Source of the DNA: Thysanoteuthis rhombus
Lineage: Eukaryota > Mollusca > Cephalopoda > Oegopsida > Thysanoteuthidae
Reading direction: 5' to 3'
NCBI GenBank assembly: GCA_963457665.1
Contig: OY735212.1
Coordinates: 18,274,747-18,338,746, forward strand
Length of the DNA: 64,000 bases
In this document: in pieces, positions 1 through 10,456 of the stretch
How positions within the stretch are numbered: position 1 is the stretch's first letter
Layout: each line of letters starts with the position of its first letter
Notes under the pieces: model-generated
Seen by the model: only the letters and a program-made list of their open reading frames with translations
The model's database searches: none
What the model was told of the DNA's origin: nothing
Translations under genes and position numbers: made by a program

Positions 1-164
1 TTGTTCTGCAAGACATTCAATGATGAGCACCCTCCTCTTTAACATCATCTCCCCACATGTCTCTCTCTATACCCAGGGACGAATTGTGGATTTCGAGCAG
101 AGACGGGGAAAGGGTAGTCAATTTATTTTTACTCCATCACTCCAATTAGACAATGGATATTAGG

Positions 165-330
165 AATTTATGTTTTTAGGGTTAATTCATGATCATTTGG
201 GATTATTTGAGTCTTTTTTTTTTTTTTTCATTTCAGAATTTCTTTGTCTAGATATTTGGGGGGAAAAATTAATTGTGAATTGCCCGACCGAGAGACCGAC
301 CCCCTGGACCAATCCCTTGAGGTCTGTACA
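165..330 (+). repeat. REP-F copy 1, two-copy dispersed repeat
   Basis: The stretch around GGTTAATTCATGATCA, followed by a TTATTTGAG motif and a TTTCTTT-TCTAGA block, recurs at about 47615-47780. The two copies differ by many substitutions and short indels, so they are old. No coding potential is seen. The family is not recognised. Confidence 0.4.
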
Positions 331-807
331 TGCTATCTTATCTTCTTTTTATTCTTTGAACCAAATCATATAGTCTATTTTTTTCCTTATCTTTTTAATC
401 ATTTATTGAATGTAGTGTGAAGAAGACAGATGCCGCTCAACTCAATTATAGCCTAAAAGAGGTTATTCCTTCTTCACTCATCCAAGTGACACATTTCCGC
501 TTTTTTTATCTTGTTGAGAATTGATGAGTGGCTGTCAAGGCAAAAATAAATGTTGAAGGAAGATATTTAGATCGAATAATTGAGTCGTTATCTTTTATTA
601 AGTATTTTTCCTTATATTTTGTTTGGATAAATCTGCAAATTTTATGTTGAAAATCCTGAGAAATAAGAGTGGATTACGAACAAAAGTGGGGGTAGGGCAA
701 TAGGTGATGCCAGACAAAAGTGTCTCTTACGTAGAATGACAATAACTGTCACCTACTAAATTGGCCTGGTACAGACAGACAGACAGACAAACACAGAGAT
801 AGATGAA
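331..807. other. Unassigned AT-rich stretch
   Basis: No coding or repeat homology is recognised here. A short (CAGA)n tract at about 770-790 lies just upstream of the mariner left end. Confidence 0.5.
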
Positions 808-1616
808 TTAGGTGGGTGCAAAAATAATTGCAGATTTCGTTATTTTGAACTTTGACACTCATTTTTTTTAATATTCAACTATCATTATGGAATATACCAT
901 TGTAAAACCTATATTTCGCTGTATTTATTCAAGTTGAACGTTTTCCTTTTATTATTCATTTTGCTTTATTTGAGGCTGTCAAATCACAGATAAAAAAAAA
1001 TTCGAACCATTTTGCAGGAGAAGTTTAAAACGGCATGTTAAGCAACAGCAACTTTTTGCTATGTCAACCAAGTATTGCAACCCTCGATGAACGTTCAACT
1101 CAACATTGGTTCCAAAAAAATTCCTTAACGGAGACATGAGCCTTGATGAAGTTGAGGTCTTTCTGTGGTTGACAGTATCTGATGGAGGGCCATTATTGAA
1201 GTGGGCTCACGCAAAATAACTCTAGAGATTGCAAAGGAACTAAACGTTGACCATTCAACAGTTGTACCAAATTGGAAAAACAAAGAAGCTTGACATGCTG
1301 CACAAATGAACCTGTGAAAATCAAATGAACTATGCCACGAAATTCTACCTGATCCAGCTTATTCACATCAGATCACATTTTTTCGAGCAAAGAAAGGTCT
1401 TCAACAACCAGTTAGGAGCTCTGAACCCTTTCGAAGAATCCATCGGTTCCAGGACCCTAGAATTATATGCTTCTGGAATGAGTCATTTTTTATAGTTGGC
1501 AAAAACGTGTAGATTCAGATGGTTCTTATTTCGATTGATAATGTACGTTCTAAGCTGAGATATACTGCATCAAATTTGATAGGAAGAAAAAAACAATTAT
1601 TTTTGCACCAACGTAA
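808..1616 (+). mobile_element. Decayed mariner transposon (HsMar1/cecropia-like ends)
   Basis: The left end reads TTAGGTGGGTGCAAAAATAA and the right end is its imperfect inverse (read on the minus strand as TTACGTTGGTGC then AAAAATAATTG). A TA follows the right end, as expected of mariner target duplication; the left TA is mutated to AA. Inside, the plus strand still shows transposase-like peptides: an N-terminal helix-turn-helix region ending ELNVDHSTVV at about 1235-1265, a CHEILPDPAYS block at about 1333-1368, and a C-terminal WQKRVDSDGSYFD-like block at about 1497-1535. At 809 bp it is much shorter than the roughly 1.3 kb of intact mariners of this group, and the central catalytic DDE region is largely deleted. 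Stops are frequent. It cannot encode an active transposase. Family assignment rests on ends and three peptide blocks. Confidence 0.8.
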
Positions 1617-2550
1617 TACATTGTCCAGCAGATGATGCCAGATGAACTCTTTCTAGTTTCGAATCAAGGGAACATACGAGCAGAAAATAACTAGACAAAA
1701 AAAGACTGTGAAGATTGATTTTCTAAAAATCAAAATTTCCAGAAGGAGTATTTTGGTGCGTGTTTTGATGTATGACTTAGGAGTTTATTTGTGAACCCCA
1801 AAGCTGATAATAAGTTGATAGCCAAATCAGACCAATTGTTTATTGTCACTTCCTGTAAAACTGTTGTGAAACGTGGGGCTGCAACCACTTTGCTGCTGTT
1901 CCAGTAACAAGTAGGTTTTCTATTGGATAGGATTGCCAGCCCCATATTACTCTGTGTACAGTCTATTATGAGTTCCTAGCTGTGGTCCTTTCTCTTAAAT
2001 AGACAACACAACAGGATTAAAGGACTCCAACTGCTTTACTATTTACGCAAAGTTGTTGGTGGGATGGGGAGCAATTGATGTCTTTCCAAAGGGCATTAGT
2101 GCGAAGTGGATGTAAACAGCCTTGGCCGAAACTCGAACTCAAATAATTCCTGAGCCAATGCAAACAACGGTAGGATAAAGCGCCTCTTATCTTGAGAGAC
2201 AACTACCAACGGAGGGTGAAGGCTGGTGACGAAGTCCCGGTTTCTGTAACTTGCGTAGGCTTTGTGATCCTTGCAAGTTTCAAACATGGTCGAGACTAGG
2301 ACTTTACATCTACAGGTTTTTATGAGCCCCCCTTTGGCAGGAAACAAGTCCTCCGAAGTGATACGCCTACCCTTATGGCATATGTGTCTTCCAAACAGAT
2401 ATACATCTTGTGCAGCTTTGCATTCATTCACTTTGAAAGCAAAAAGATCCAAAAACTAAGTTTAATCCAATATTAGATCCACTAGAGAGAACTTCATTAG
2501 TTGCTGAGTGCACGGTGAAAGTTGTCCATATAAAGAGTATTCCACATGAT
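1617..2550. other. Unassigned stretch
   Basis: Short open frames exist on both strands (for example 2096-2452 minus), but none resembles a known domain and they overlap in opposite frames. I see no repeat shared with the rest of the window. Confidence 0.45.
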
Positions 2551-2638
2551 CCACTTATACCGGTATTTGAACCAAGGACCTTCTGCATGTGAGGCAGAAA
2601 TGCTAACCATATCACACTATCTGAGTGGACTAGCCAAA
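2551..2638 (-). repeat. tRNA-Val(CAC)-like sequence, probable SINE head or tRNA pseudogene
   Basis: Read on the minus strand, the segment has a D-arm/A-box region (TATGGTTAGCA) and a perfect anticodon stem TCTGC/GCAGA closing a 7-nt loop CTCACAT, which gives anticodon CAC. A B-box/T-loop GGTTCAAATACC follows. The outer ends CCACT and AGTGG pair as a 5-bp acceptor remnant. Order and loop match tRNA-Val(CAC). It is about 88 nt, slightly long in the D region, and the T-stem pairs imperfectly, so a functional tRNA is unlikely. Confidence 0.6.
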
Positions 2639-2906
2639 GAGAACTAAACAAAAACGCTCCTTGTTGCTGACTCAAAGACTTTTCTAACGGAAGTGAGCCA
2701 TTCCTTGTGGTCTTTCTGTTAATCCAGTAAAGCCAGTCAAACATGGCATTGATGTAAAAAAAAGGATTTATTTGGGTGATATTTTCATCCGTTGGCTCCA
2801 GACAATCACAGTCTAATCTTTTCGCTTCTTTTCATTCTCATAGATTGCAAAGAGAAGATTCAGCAACGTTTGAACTTGATTGTCTGACCGAGTGCAATTT
2901 TTGATT

Positions 2907-3305
2907 TCAGAAACTGTCAACATAGGTTTCTTCAGTTTTAATGAGATACTGGCTGGGTATCTATCTGTCACATGCCAGACCAGAGGGCTGGGGATTTAAA
3001 CGTTTATTCCTTATTTCATATAGAATATTCCTAATTCTATATAAAAAATAAGTTTTACTCGTTTCTTTGTTCTCTAAATTTCCAACCAGAAGAGACTTTT
3101 AGTGGCTGGTTCAATTTGCAGAGTAAGTTCATGATAAATTGGCTCTGTAGTTTGTTTCCGGCATTATTCATACTCGTCTTCTTTACTGATCATCGTCCAA
3201 AAAAACGCGAGTAAAAAACCTTTTTTTTTTCCAAATTTTTAATTGATCATGCTGACAAAAGACGTTGGTTATATGACGGTTTCTATTGATTGACTACCCA
3301 GACCT
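2907..3305 (+). repeat. REP-A copy 1
   Basis: A nearly full-length copy of the dominant unclassified family. It opens with AGAAACTGTCAACATAGG, carries the TTCAGTTTT block and the TTAGTGGCTGG and TGATCATCGTCC core motifs, and ends with ACGGTTTCTATTGATTGACT plus a mutated CAGACCT terminus. No open frame spans it. Confidence 0.75.
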
Positions 3306-3504
3306 ATAATTTTCCAAAAGGCAATGTTAGTATCGGTGTTATAACGAAAGAAAATCTTCCCAGAATCATATTATAATCTGTGGCTTAAGTTTTTGTAGGA
3401 GTAATTATTGTCGGCATTTCCTTCATTTTTTAACAATTCACTATGCAATATTACGTGCTGTTTTCTCTGCTATGGGCGAAATCGATTTGGGGGCTTTTTC
3501 CATT

Positions 3505-3785
3505 AGACTTCCATACACTGAATAATCATAGATATTACAGCACATTGCATTTTTATTTTTGTTTGCTAAATAAATGTGAATTAAGAAAGTTAAAAGCTCC
3601 CAACAAAAAATAAACCTTTACTCTGACCGACTAACCCTACCCCTAAGGTTACTATCTCGATAATTTGAGCCAAGTTTCTGAGTTGCGGAAATATCCTTAA
3701 CTTTTTTATTAATTTACACTCATTTAGCAAACAAAAATACGTTAAGATGTAATAGCTATGATTAATTAGTGTCAGGGTCGGGAGA
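3505..3785. repeat. Foldback (long inverted repeat) element FB-1
   Basis: Two arms of about 80 bp (about 3512-3597 and 3697-3780) are reverse complements with scattered mismatches. The best core is TTTTTGTTTGCTAAAT in the left arm against its complement at about 3724-3741, extended outward through an ATCATAG-TATTACA block. The loop is about 100 bp. No transposase is present. It sits between REP-A copies 1 and 2. It is most likely a MITE; superfamily not determined. Confidence 0.65.
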
Positions 3786-3881
3786 CCAGCGTGAGAGACC
3801 TGTGATTTTGTGTACTTGGTTTTTTTGTTCAGCAAGGATTGAATGCTAACTTTTAAATTGTTTGCTTTTCCTTGCATGTGA

Positions 3882-4314
3882 TTTAAGATCGTCAACCAGA
3901 ACGATCACCAGTAAGTTTTTTTCAGTTTTCAAGCTGGTCTGGCTGGCTGTATACCACGCGTGCAGGCCACACCAATGAAGTTACATGATTGGAAAATTAA
4001 TCATTCACCCGTTATTATGTATCGAAAAAACGTTTTGATTTTTTCCATTCCCCTAAATACATTTTAGGTGGCAGGTTCATTTTGCAATATGTGTTTATGC
4101 TAAACTGATCTCTAGTTTTTGTTCAGTTGCATTCATCCTCGTTTTTGAAAATCTAGACTGCTTTAATGATCACTGCTCAATAAAATGCAAGCTTAGTAAC
4201 TCATTCATTGATCATCCCTCTTTCTAATATTTAATTGAAGACCCTTAACATGGCATGCTACCCGAGGACGTTGGACACGTGATGATTTCTTGTTAATGAC
4301 TAACCATGCCTGTT
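3882..4314 (+). repeat. REP-A copy 2
   Basis: Full-length copy. It shows the GTCTGGCTGGCTGTAT block, a CACACCAATGAA block, paired TGATCA motifs, ACATGGCATGCT, and a terminus TGACTAACCATGCCTGTT. Same orientation as copy 1 and separated from it by FB-1. Confidence 0.75.
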
Positions 4315-5168
4315 TTAGATTATGTTATTGATTACCTCACGTTCATTATAGAATGTTTCTCTGGGGTTAAGTGCAAGAACAGAAAGGTTTTTCTAACAAT
4401 GATAAAAAAACATTTTCTTTACATCAAGAACTTGGCATAAGAATAAGTTCATAAGGCCTTAATCATGGCGCACCCAGTGAGAATTAAACCATCATACTGC
4501 CCTAAGCACCCTCTTACAACTTATGTGAATTCACATTTGTTCAAAACTGACAAAATTCATCATGTATATTGTTTCCTATTGTATCTTATTTTGTGAGTTT
4601 AATATTATATCATTGGAAATGTTTTCCAGGCAGATATGTCTTGTACAAATACATTTGTCCCAGCAACTGCACTTTGCTTTGCACCCATTCACTTGAATGA
4701 AAATTACATATCCTAAAACTAAGGTTTTCCAAGGTTCAAGGTGGTATTGCTTCCATCAGACGTTCAAGTTTATTAGGTTTAAAGTGATCAATATGATCCA
4801 TCTTAGTAACTGGATGTTCAACATGTGAACCAGCATATGCAGTAGGCATTTCAAAAGATTCTGTCTCCATTGAAGTAAAAAAGACCTACATTGCAAACGA
4901 AGATTCATTTTTCATTAATCAAGTACAGAATGTTTCATATTCTTCAGCTTTTTGCTAGTATTCTTCTGGGATTTCATTTATGGAATCCATTCTGGTGACA
5001 GCTGAACAAAAATCTCTCAGCAAATTAGGAATAAATCCAAAAATATTCCTCTGAGATTCATATAATTAACAATATGTTTATACCTTAATGCATAGGTTTG
5101 TATACAAATATGAAAAAAATATGTTTATGCATATACACATTTATGAATGCCTGTGTTAAGTGCAAAGG

Positions 5169-5171
<3 letters not shown>
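4315..5171. other. Unassigned stretch before (TA)n
   Basis: Nothing coding is recognised. The segment at about 4463-4520 looks weakly tRNA-like on the minus strand (GGTTTAATTCTC as a B-box), but no convincing anticodon arm was found. Confidence 0.4.

Positions 5172-5222
<51 letters not shown>
5172..5222. repeat. (TA)n microsatellite
   Basis: Uninterrupted dinucleotide TA tract of about 50 bp, next to tRNA-like SINE heads. Confidence 0.95.
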
Positions 5223-5261
5223 CAGTGGTGAGCAAGACAACAGCGATGATCGGAAAATGAA

Positions 5262-5345
5262 GATATGAGCACCAGGTGTAATTCAAACCCACACTTTTTT
5301 TCCAATATACAGCCTAGGTCTGTTCTAATTACTTCAGCTGCTTGC
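5262..5345 (-). repeat. tRNA-derived SINE head (minus strand)
   Basis: On the minus strand an A-box-like AGCTGAAGTAATTAGAACA is followed by a B-box-like GGGTTTGAATTACAC, then TGGTGCTCAT. The tail of the tRNA-like part resembles the SINE head at 31545-31618. The (TA)n tract at 5172 lies downstream in this orientation. Confidence 0.5.
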
Positions 5346-5389
5346 GTCGAGGGTGTTATTAAGACCTCTGCTCACTGTGAGGATCCTGG

Positions 5390-5466
5390 TAGCTCAAATG
5401 TAGAACTTAGTTCCATACGCGCTCTCCAGGAAAAAGTGTGGGGATTTGAATCCTAACATGGGCCCT
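5390..5466 (+). repeat. tRNA-derived SINE head (plus strand)
   Basis: Plus-strand A-box TAGCTCAAATGTAGAAC and B-box GGGGATTTGAATCC are spaced as in a tRNA gene and preceded by CCTGG. The segment GGAAAAAGTGTGGG before the B-box is shared with the oppositely oriented head at 5262-5345. The two therefore form a head-to-head inverted pair. Confidence 0.5.
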
Positions 5467-5607
5467 AATCATGGCCGTTGTTTTGCTCCCTACCCAAAAT
5501 AATGCAGTCCAAGTAAAATTTAGTTCCTAAACTGTCTTTCTTTATTCACATTGTCAAATACTAATAAGTATTACTTATCAAAAATATATACATATATACT
5601 GACAAAA

Positions 5608-5612
<5 letters not shown>

Positions 5613-5659
<47 letters not shown>
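5613..5659. repeat. (GT)(TA)n microsatellite
   Basis: A short GTGTGT run passes into an uninterrupted (TA)n tract of about 45 bp. Confidence 0.95.
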
Positions 5660-5661
<2 letters not shown>

Positions 5662-5785
5662 TGCATTTATGAAATAATATTGTTATCATTTTTCCTGTTT
5701 CCATTATCTATAAATGAAGAGGATTCAATATTGAGGATAGAGCATATATAAACAGGTGCACGGAGGAAATTCAGTGTTTCAGGGA

Positions 5786-6072
5786 TCAGGAGCTAGTCTG
5801 GCTGGCTTTGTATGTATGTATCTTGTGTATTGACTGCAACGATTGAGCTAGAAGGATGAAAAGTCAAACATTGATCCCTTAGTTTGTGTTTCAAAGCATC
5901 CATGCTTGTGTTTTGCACATTTTCAGTGATCACAGCCGAACAAAAAACGAGCTAAGTAAGTCATTCATTGATCACTTTTTCCCACTTTTTTAATTGATCA
6001 CCCCCAACATGGCATACTGGCAAAATACATTAGTCACGTGAAAGTTTCTAAAGAGTGACTAACCAGACCTAT
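5786..6072 (+). repeat. REP-A copy 3, internally shortened
   Basis: Has GTCTGGCTGGCTTTGTATGT, TGATCCCTTAGTTTGTG, the two TGATCA boxes and the 3' terminus GACTAACCAGACCT. The 5' edge motif is degraded and the middle is shortened. Confidence 0.7.
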
Positions 6073-6584
6073 AAGTGATAATCTTCAATACCATCTTACT
6101 GAGTTGTTTACTGAGTAGAGCAATAACATATTTCTTCTATTTGTCAGATACCTACCGCTCTTATCTATAGACACAGTGATTCAAAGTTTATGGTCCGATT
6201 CTCTGTATACCAAATCAATTAGATAGAGACTAATTGTGAATAATGTTTTCTAGTTCACTGCCAACAAAACTCTGAGGAGGTCATGGAGAGTTTAGAATCA
6301 GTCACGTATGGCAAAGGTCTCGAGTGCTCGAGGGTTTGATTACCAAAATCATTGATTGAAAGAAGCTTTTACTTTGGAGATTTTGATTATCAAACCAATT
6401 GATCAGAAAGCACTGCCCAGTGATGGATGAACCATTAAGCTGAGTAGTCTTAAGCTATGGTTCCTGGAAGGGTAGGGGCCAAAAAGCAAAAAAAAAAAAA
6501 TGCTTTAATTGGGTGTACAAAAAAGGTTTAATTATGTGAACAAGTGAGTGCTTTAGATAATATTTCAGTATTTTTGCAAATATT
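6073..6584. other. Unassigned stretch
   Basis: AT-rich sequence with a short poly(A) at about 6488. No coding or repeat signal is recognised. Confidence 0.45.
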
Positions 6585-7000
6585 GAACCACCCTAGCCAT
6601 CAAAGATGGCAAGAGTTCTATCTTTTCTTATGTGTGCGTGTGTTTTTTATGTGTTTGTTTGTGGGTTCCTGTGCTCGTGGCCATACCATTTTGTCTAGAG
6701 ACTCAAAAATTGGCATCAATACTCCCCTGGACCCCTCCTATATATGTTTGTTTTGTTTTTTTAATTTAGAAAAAAAGCTCTTTTGACACCTTTTGGCCAG
6801 TTTATTGATAAAATCTAGATTTTACAGAATCTAAACATTTCTACATGATTTTTCAAGTCTTTTAGATATTTTGCAGAGGAAAATGCCAGTGATGTTATAA
6901 ATAGAATTCATCCAAACCATATTAATACTTCAATAGAATTTTTCATATGACTTAGAATTTTGATGCTATGGTTGTTTAATTGTTGCCTGAGATGGCAAGT
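6585..7000 (+). repeat. REP-C copy 1, MITE-like
   Basis: Shares its whole length with 59865-60282 and, inverted, with 31684-31938 and 42987-43317. Shared blocks include TGGCCATACCATTTTGTCT, AATCTAGATTTTACAGAATC, CCAGTGATGTTAT and GATGCTATGGTTGTT. The ends carry a weak inverted repeat of the form AACAACCATAG-CATCA. No open frame is shared between copies. Likely a non-autonomous DNA transposon. Confidence 0.65.
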
Positions 7001-7387
7001 TTATTTCATATCTGGAACATTACAAACATTATTTTCTTTTCTAAAATGACAAATAAAGTAATAACAGGATTGTAATTTGAGTTGTAGAACTTTATATCAC
7101 ACATGTAGAACATTATCATCATCATGATCAGCCAGTACAAGTCCCCTGCTGAAAAAACGACTTCCCTATTCCCTTCTATAACGACTATGACCAGCAAACC
7201 TTTCTAACTCATCCTTCCTTCTTTTCCTACTGCACTTACTATCCCATGGGCACCAATCATATAGTCTTTTTCTAATTGCTAAGTATCCAGCCCATCTCCA
7301 TTTTTTGTTACTCAATTATTTGTATAATATCCTTCACCAAGTCCTCTTTCTCATCTCTATAGATCTTTTTTCTGTTTCTTAGAGCAG

Positions 7388-8255
7388 CAGTTCCCAAACT
7401 TAGTTCCATGGACCCTTTGAGGTCGGACAACTAATGTTTGAGGTTTTGCGGCTGTGTTCTCTCGGAACCTGACACTGCAAATCTTGCAGCAGAGAAAAAT
7501 CACCATCAAAGAACATATTTATTGTACACAGACCTGGATCATCATCATGATCATCATGATCATCATTATTATCATCATTATTATCATCATCATCATCATT
7601 ATCATCATCATCAGTTTTTCAACATCCGTCGTTGGACATAGACTTTCTCCACACTTCTCTATCATGGGCGTCACGGAGCCAGTAGTTTCTGAGTTTGTCT
7701 AGCTCGTCTCTCCATCTAATATTCTGCCTGCCTCGGTTGCGCATCTGATCTCAGGGGGATCCATGTCATGAGCCGCGATGTCCATCGGTTGTCCGCCATT
7801 CGTGCAACAAGGCCAGCCCACTGCTATTTGAGCTTTCTAATAGATTCTATGATGTCCCTGACTCTTGTCTTTTCCCAGATGTATTGTGCTGTCTTGCGGT
7901 CTCTCCATGTGAGGCCCAGCATAATTTTCTCATGTGCATGTTGCATGGTTCTCAATTTGCGGATTTGTCTCTTGGTTAGGTTCCATATTTCAGCTCCATA
8001 AGTGACTATTGGGAGGATGCATTGGTTATACACCTTTCTTTTTAGGATTAATGGGATCTTCTTATTTTTGAAGATTGAGCTTGTAAACTATTTAGAATGA
8101 ATGCGATTTTTGAAGGTGAAAAATTGTCTATCATTATAGTTCATTAATTACATTCTAAAAACTAAATGCTGAGAATAGGGGTCAACCATTTCCTTCACTG
8201 AGGGAATCCTTGAATTTTCATAGTTTCGAAACAACTGTTTCCGAGTCATCTCTAG
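7388..8255 (+). mobile_element. hAT-like MITE split by an RTE tail
   Basis: The left edge CAGCAGTTCCCAAACTTAG, followed by CATGGACCC, is a common hAT-type terminus. The right part (8087-8255) matches 48130-48303, sharing AAATGCT-AATA-GGGTC and TTTCATAGTTTCGAAAC-like blocks. The interval 7540-8086 is an RTE tail, so the MITE is older. No transposase is present. Confidence 0.45.
7540..8086 (-). mobile_element. RTE-clade LINE, 5'-truncated copy a
   Basis: The minus strand encodes the C-terminal part of an RTE reverse transcriptase polyprotein: QCILPIVTYGAEIWNLTKR, then KLRTMQHAHEKIMLGLTWRD, and further on a WAGHV-type block. The 3' end is an (ATC)n tract at 7541-7612, i.e. (GAT)n in element orientation, the normal tail of this family here. 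The 5' truncation at 8086 removes endonuclease and catalytic RT. Stops and a frame change make it non-coding. It interrupts a hAT-like MITE. Confidence 0.85.
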
Positions 8256-9127
8256 CATTGCATTCTCCATACCAGTTATGACTTGAGGATGCAGAACACG
8301 GAAATATGACTTAATTGATCAAAAAGTACGGTCAAGTCTGTCTAAAAAGATATTGACTAGTATTCAGGAGGAAAAATCTCATAGCCAGGACTTGCTCAAG
8401 GCAACATGAATGATTGCCCAGAGCACTGAATGCCACGGGTAACCTCCCATTCATTTGAGAATATAAAACTTTCTAAAAACATACAAAAAAATTGGAAAAT
8501 CAATAAATTAAACTGAGTAAAAACAGTCAAAAGAAATGAGAAATTTTCCTTTATTGAAGTCAGATTTTCCAGGAATATCTGACAGTCAATTATTTTCTGT
8601 TGTGGTGAAACTGAGAAAAACAATTGGCAATGGAAATTTCCATGACTGACAATAAGTTCAGACAGGTTCAGCTGGCTTGGTGAGATTGAGTACTCACAAT
8701 AGGTTGGGCCTGGGATTGAAGGTAAATAGTGTAAGACAAGATCACCAGGGGATTTCGGGGCAATTTTTGCCATCTGTTCTACCATATCCCAATTCAGCTG
8801 ATACAAACACAAAGTATAATCATCTCAAGGTAAATTAATTACATAAAATGAGCATGCACAAGAGTCTCACAGAAAATCCCAATCTTGCATCTGTCTCCAA
8901 AAGCTGTTATGCCTTATCAGTTTGTTTATAACAGAAATATGTAAAGATGATAATTATCTCAAGGTAATATAAATGGATGCACTGCTTGTTCTAATAATGA
9001 ATCAGTTCTATTCATCGGAAGATGATCTAAAATCTTTATGCTGTGTCAGAACTGTTTTCTTCATCCGGTTATAGTAATAAAATCTTTGTTACTTTTTATT
9101 CATTTTTCTCACAATATATCCAAAATT
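8256..9127. other. Unassigned stretch
   Basis: An open frame of 138 codons (8396-8812 minus) has no recognisable domain and is probably chance. The GACAGGTTCAGCTGGCTTGG segment at 8656-8680 is too short to call as REP-A. Confidence 0.4.
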
Positions 9128-9275
9128 AACAGGTCTGGTACATGGTGGAGTACATGCTTATATTTTCAGTCTTCTATCTACATCAGAGCAGCCTTTATGG
9201 ATGAAACATACATACCAAGCCAGCTAGACCAAATTAAAGACTGAAAAAACCTAAATCGACAGTTTGAGTAACAGT
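9128..9275 (-). repeat. REP-A copy 4, internally deleted
   Basis: AACAGGTCTGGT at the left and an AAACCTAAATCGACAGTTTGA edge at the right define both ends in minus orientation, with ATACATACCAAGCCAGCTAG between. The centre is deleted, leaving about 150 bp. Confidence 0.6.
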
Positions 9276-9557
9276 TATTATAGATGGCATCAAATAAAAA
9301 ACATAAGACTATACTTATAAGTCAACGAAGTTCAGCTAGCCTGAGACACCAGAAAATTTCAGGGTGCCCCTGGGAGTAACTTCGCCAACAAAATATTTGT
9401 TAAATAAAGTCAGCTTTCTTAGATTGTGAAAGGAAAAAGCAGAATGCTGGAATAGAGAAAAAAACTCTGATGAGACTTTAACAGATGAGGAATTGATTAG
9501 TTGAAAATGTTGCAAGAAGGAGGTGAAGAAACCAATCATAACTAATAATAAAATGTA

Positions 9558-9740
9558 CCGATCTGGTTTGTCACAGAATAAAAACTGTCAGAAGAGCAAT
9601 GTAATTTTGCAACACGCCTTCTTGGGGATGATCAACTAAAAAACTGTACATGCTACATATACATAGATAGCTAGCCAGCCAGATTTACTTGAAAACTGGA
9701 GAAAACCTATGTTGACAGTAATGGTGACAGTTTCCAAAAA
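9558..9740 (-). repeat. REP-A copy 5, internally deleted
   Basis: GATCTGGTTTGTCACAGAAT at the left and AACCTATGTTGACAGT plus GTGACAGTTTCC at the right. Only about 180 bp remain. The right edge shows the duplicated AACTGTC motif of the family's 5' end. Confidence 0.6.
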
Positions 9741-9832
9741 TGAAATTACTTCATCTCTGAATCTCAAAATGATTAATGACTAAAAAATGGTTTGAACACA
9801 AGTAACAAAACGAAGAAGGAATTGGTTAAAGA

Positions 9833-10026
9833 CTAATAATAAAAGAATAGAGTATTACTAAATATAACATTGTGATAAAAAGTAATAAAAAATGAAGAAC
9901 TATTCAAAAGTTAATAATAATTTTAAAAAATAGAGTATTACTTCTAATTTAACGGTTGAATCGTGGATTATCAGCTAAAAACATTATGACCAAAAAGTAA
10001 TGAAAAATAAACAAACTACTTAAAAA
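9833..10026. repeat. Diverged direct duplication, AT-rich
   Basis: Two adjacent segments (about 9833-9912 and 9913-10026) share ACTAATAATAAAAGAATAGA-type and ATAGAGTATTACT blocks and an AAAAAGTAATAAAAAATGAA block. Likely a local tandem duplication; no function is visible. Confidence 0.45.
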
Positions 10027-10095
10027 AATGTTTGCAATTATGAAAATACTTCACTTCAGAACCTCACAAAAATTTCAGAGGATTGGCTCTCAAAA

Positions 10096-10456
10096 AGACA
10101 ACTATTCAAAGTGCACAAAAGAGGATCCTTCTCAACATCACGTGTGGAGATCACACAAAAGACAGGAGCCAGAGATGTCATCAGATCCATTAGAAAATTT
10201 AAACGGCAATGGACTGGCTATGTGGCAAGAATGTCAGAGAAGTGTTTGATATCACAACTCACAAAATAGTTCCTGAAGAGATCATAAGCAAAACTGTGGC
10301 CAACAGAAAATGAGATGATGTGACAATTTAAACAGGTTCAGGAGATATTGGCAGTGCAACACTCTCAATAAAGAGATCTGGCAAATCATGGGGAAGGTTT
10401 TTCTCCAACGATAGATGTTAAAAGGCTGGTGATGATGATGATGATGATGATGACAG
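10096..10456 (+). mobile_element. RTE-clade LINE, 5'-truncated copy b
   Basis: The plus strand is homologous to the RTE C-terminal region (GARDVIRSIRKFKRQWTGYV in one frame) and ends in TTAAAAGGCTGGTGATGATG with a (GAT)n tail at about 10430-10454. Multiple stops and indels. Confidence 0.8.

Noticed and set aside
4463..4520. Possible tRNA-like sequence on the minus strand
   Set aside because: A B-box-like GGTTTAATTCTC is present, but no anticodon stem or acceptor pairing could be drawn.
5551..5751. Open frames with runs of Ile-Tyr such as those at 5551, 23342, 24238 and 52673
   Set aside because: They are translations of (TA)n microsatellites, not genes.
7438..7702. His-rich and Ile-rich open frames
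   Set aside because: They read through the (ATC)n tail of an RTE copy in different frames.
7768..8001. Plus-strand open frames over RTE tails (also 27707-28129, 40524-40796, 50682-50936)
   Set aside because: They are antisense to the RTE polyprotein; the conserved residues lie on the other strand.
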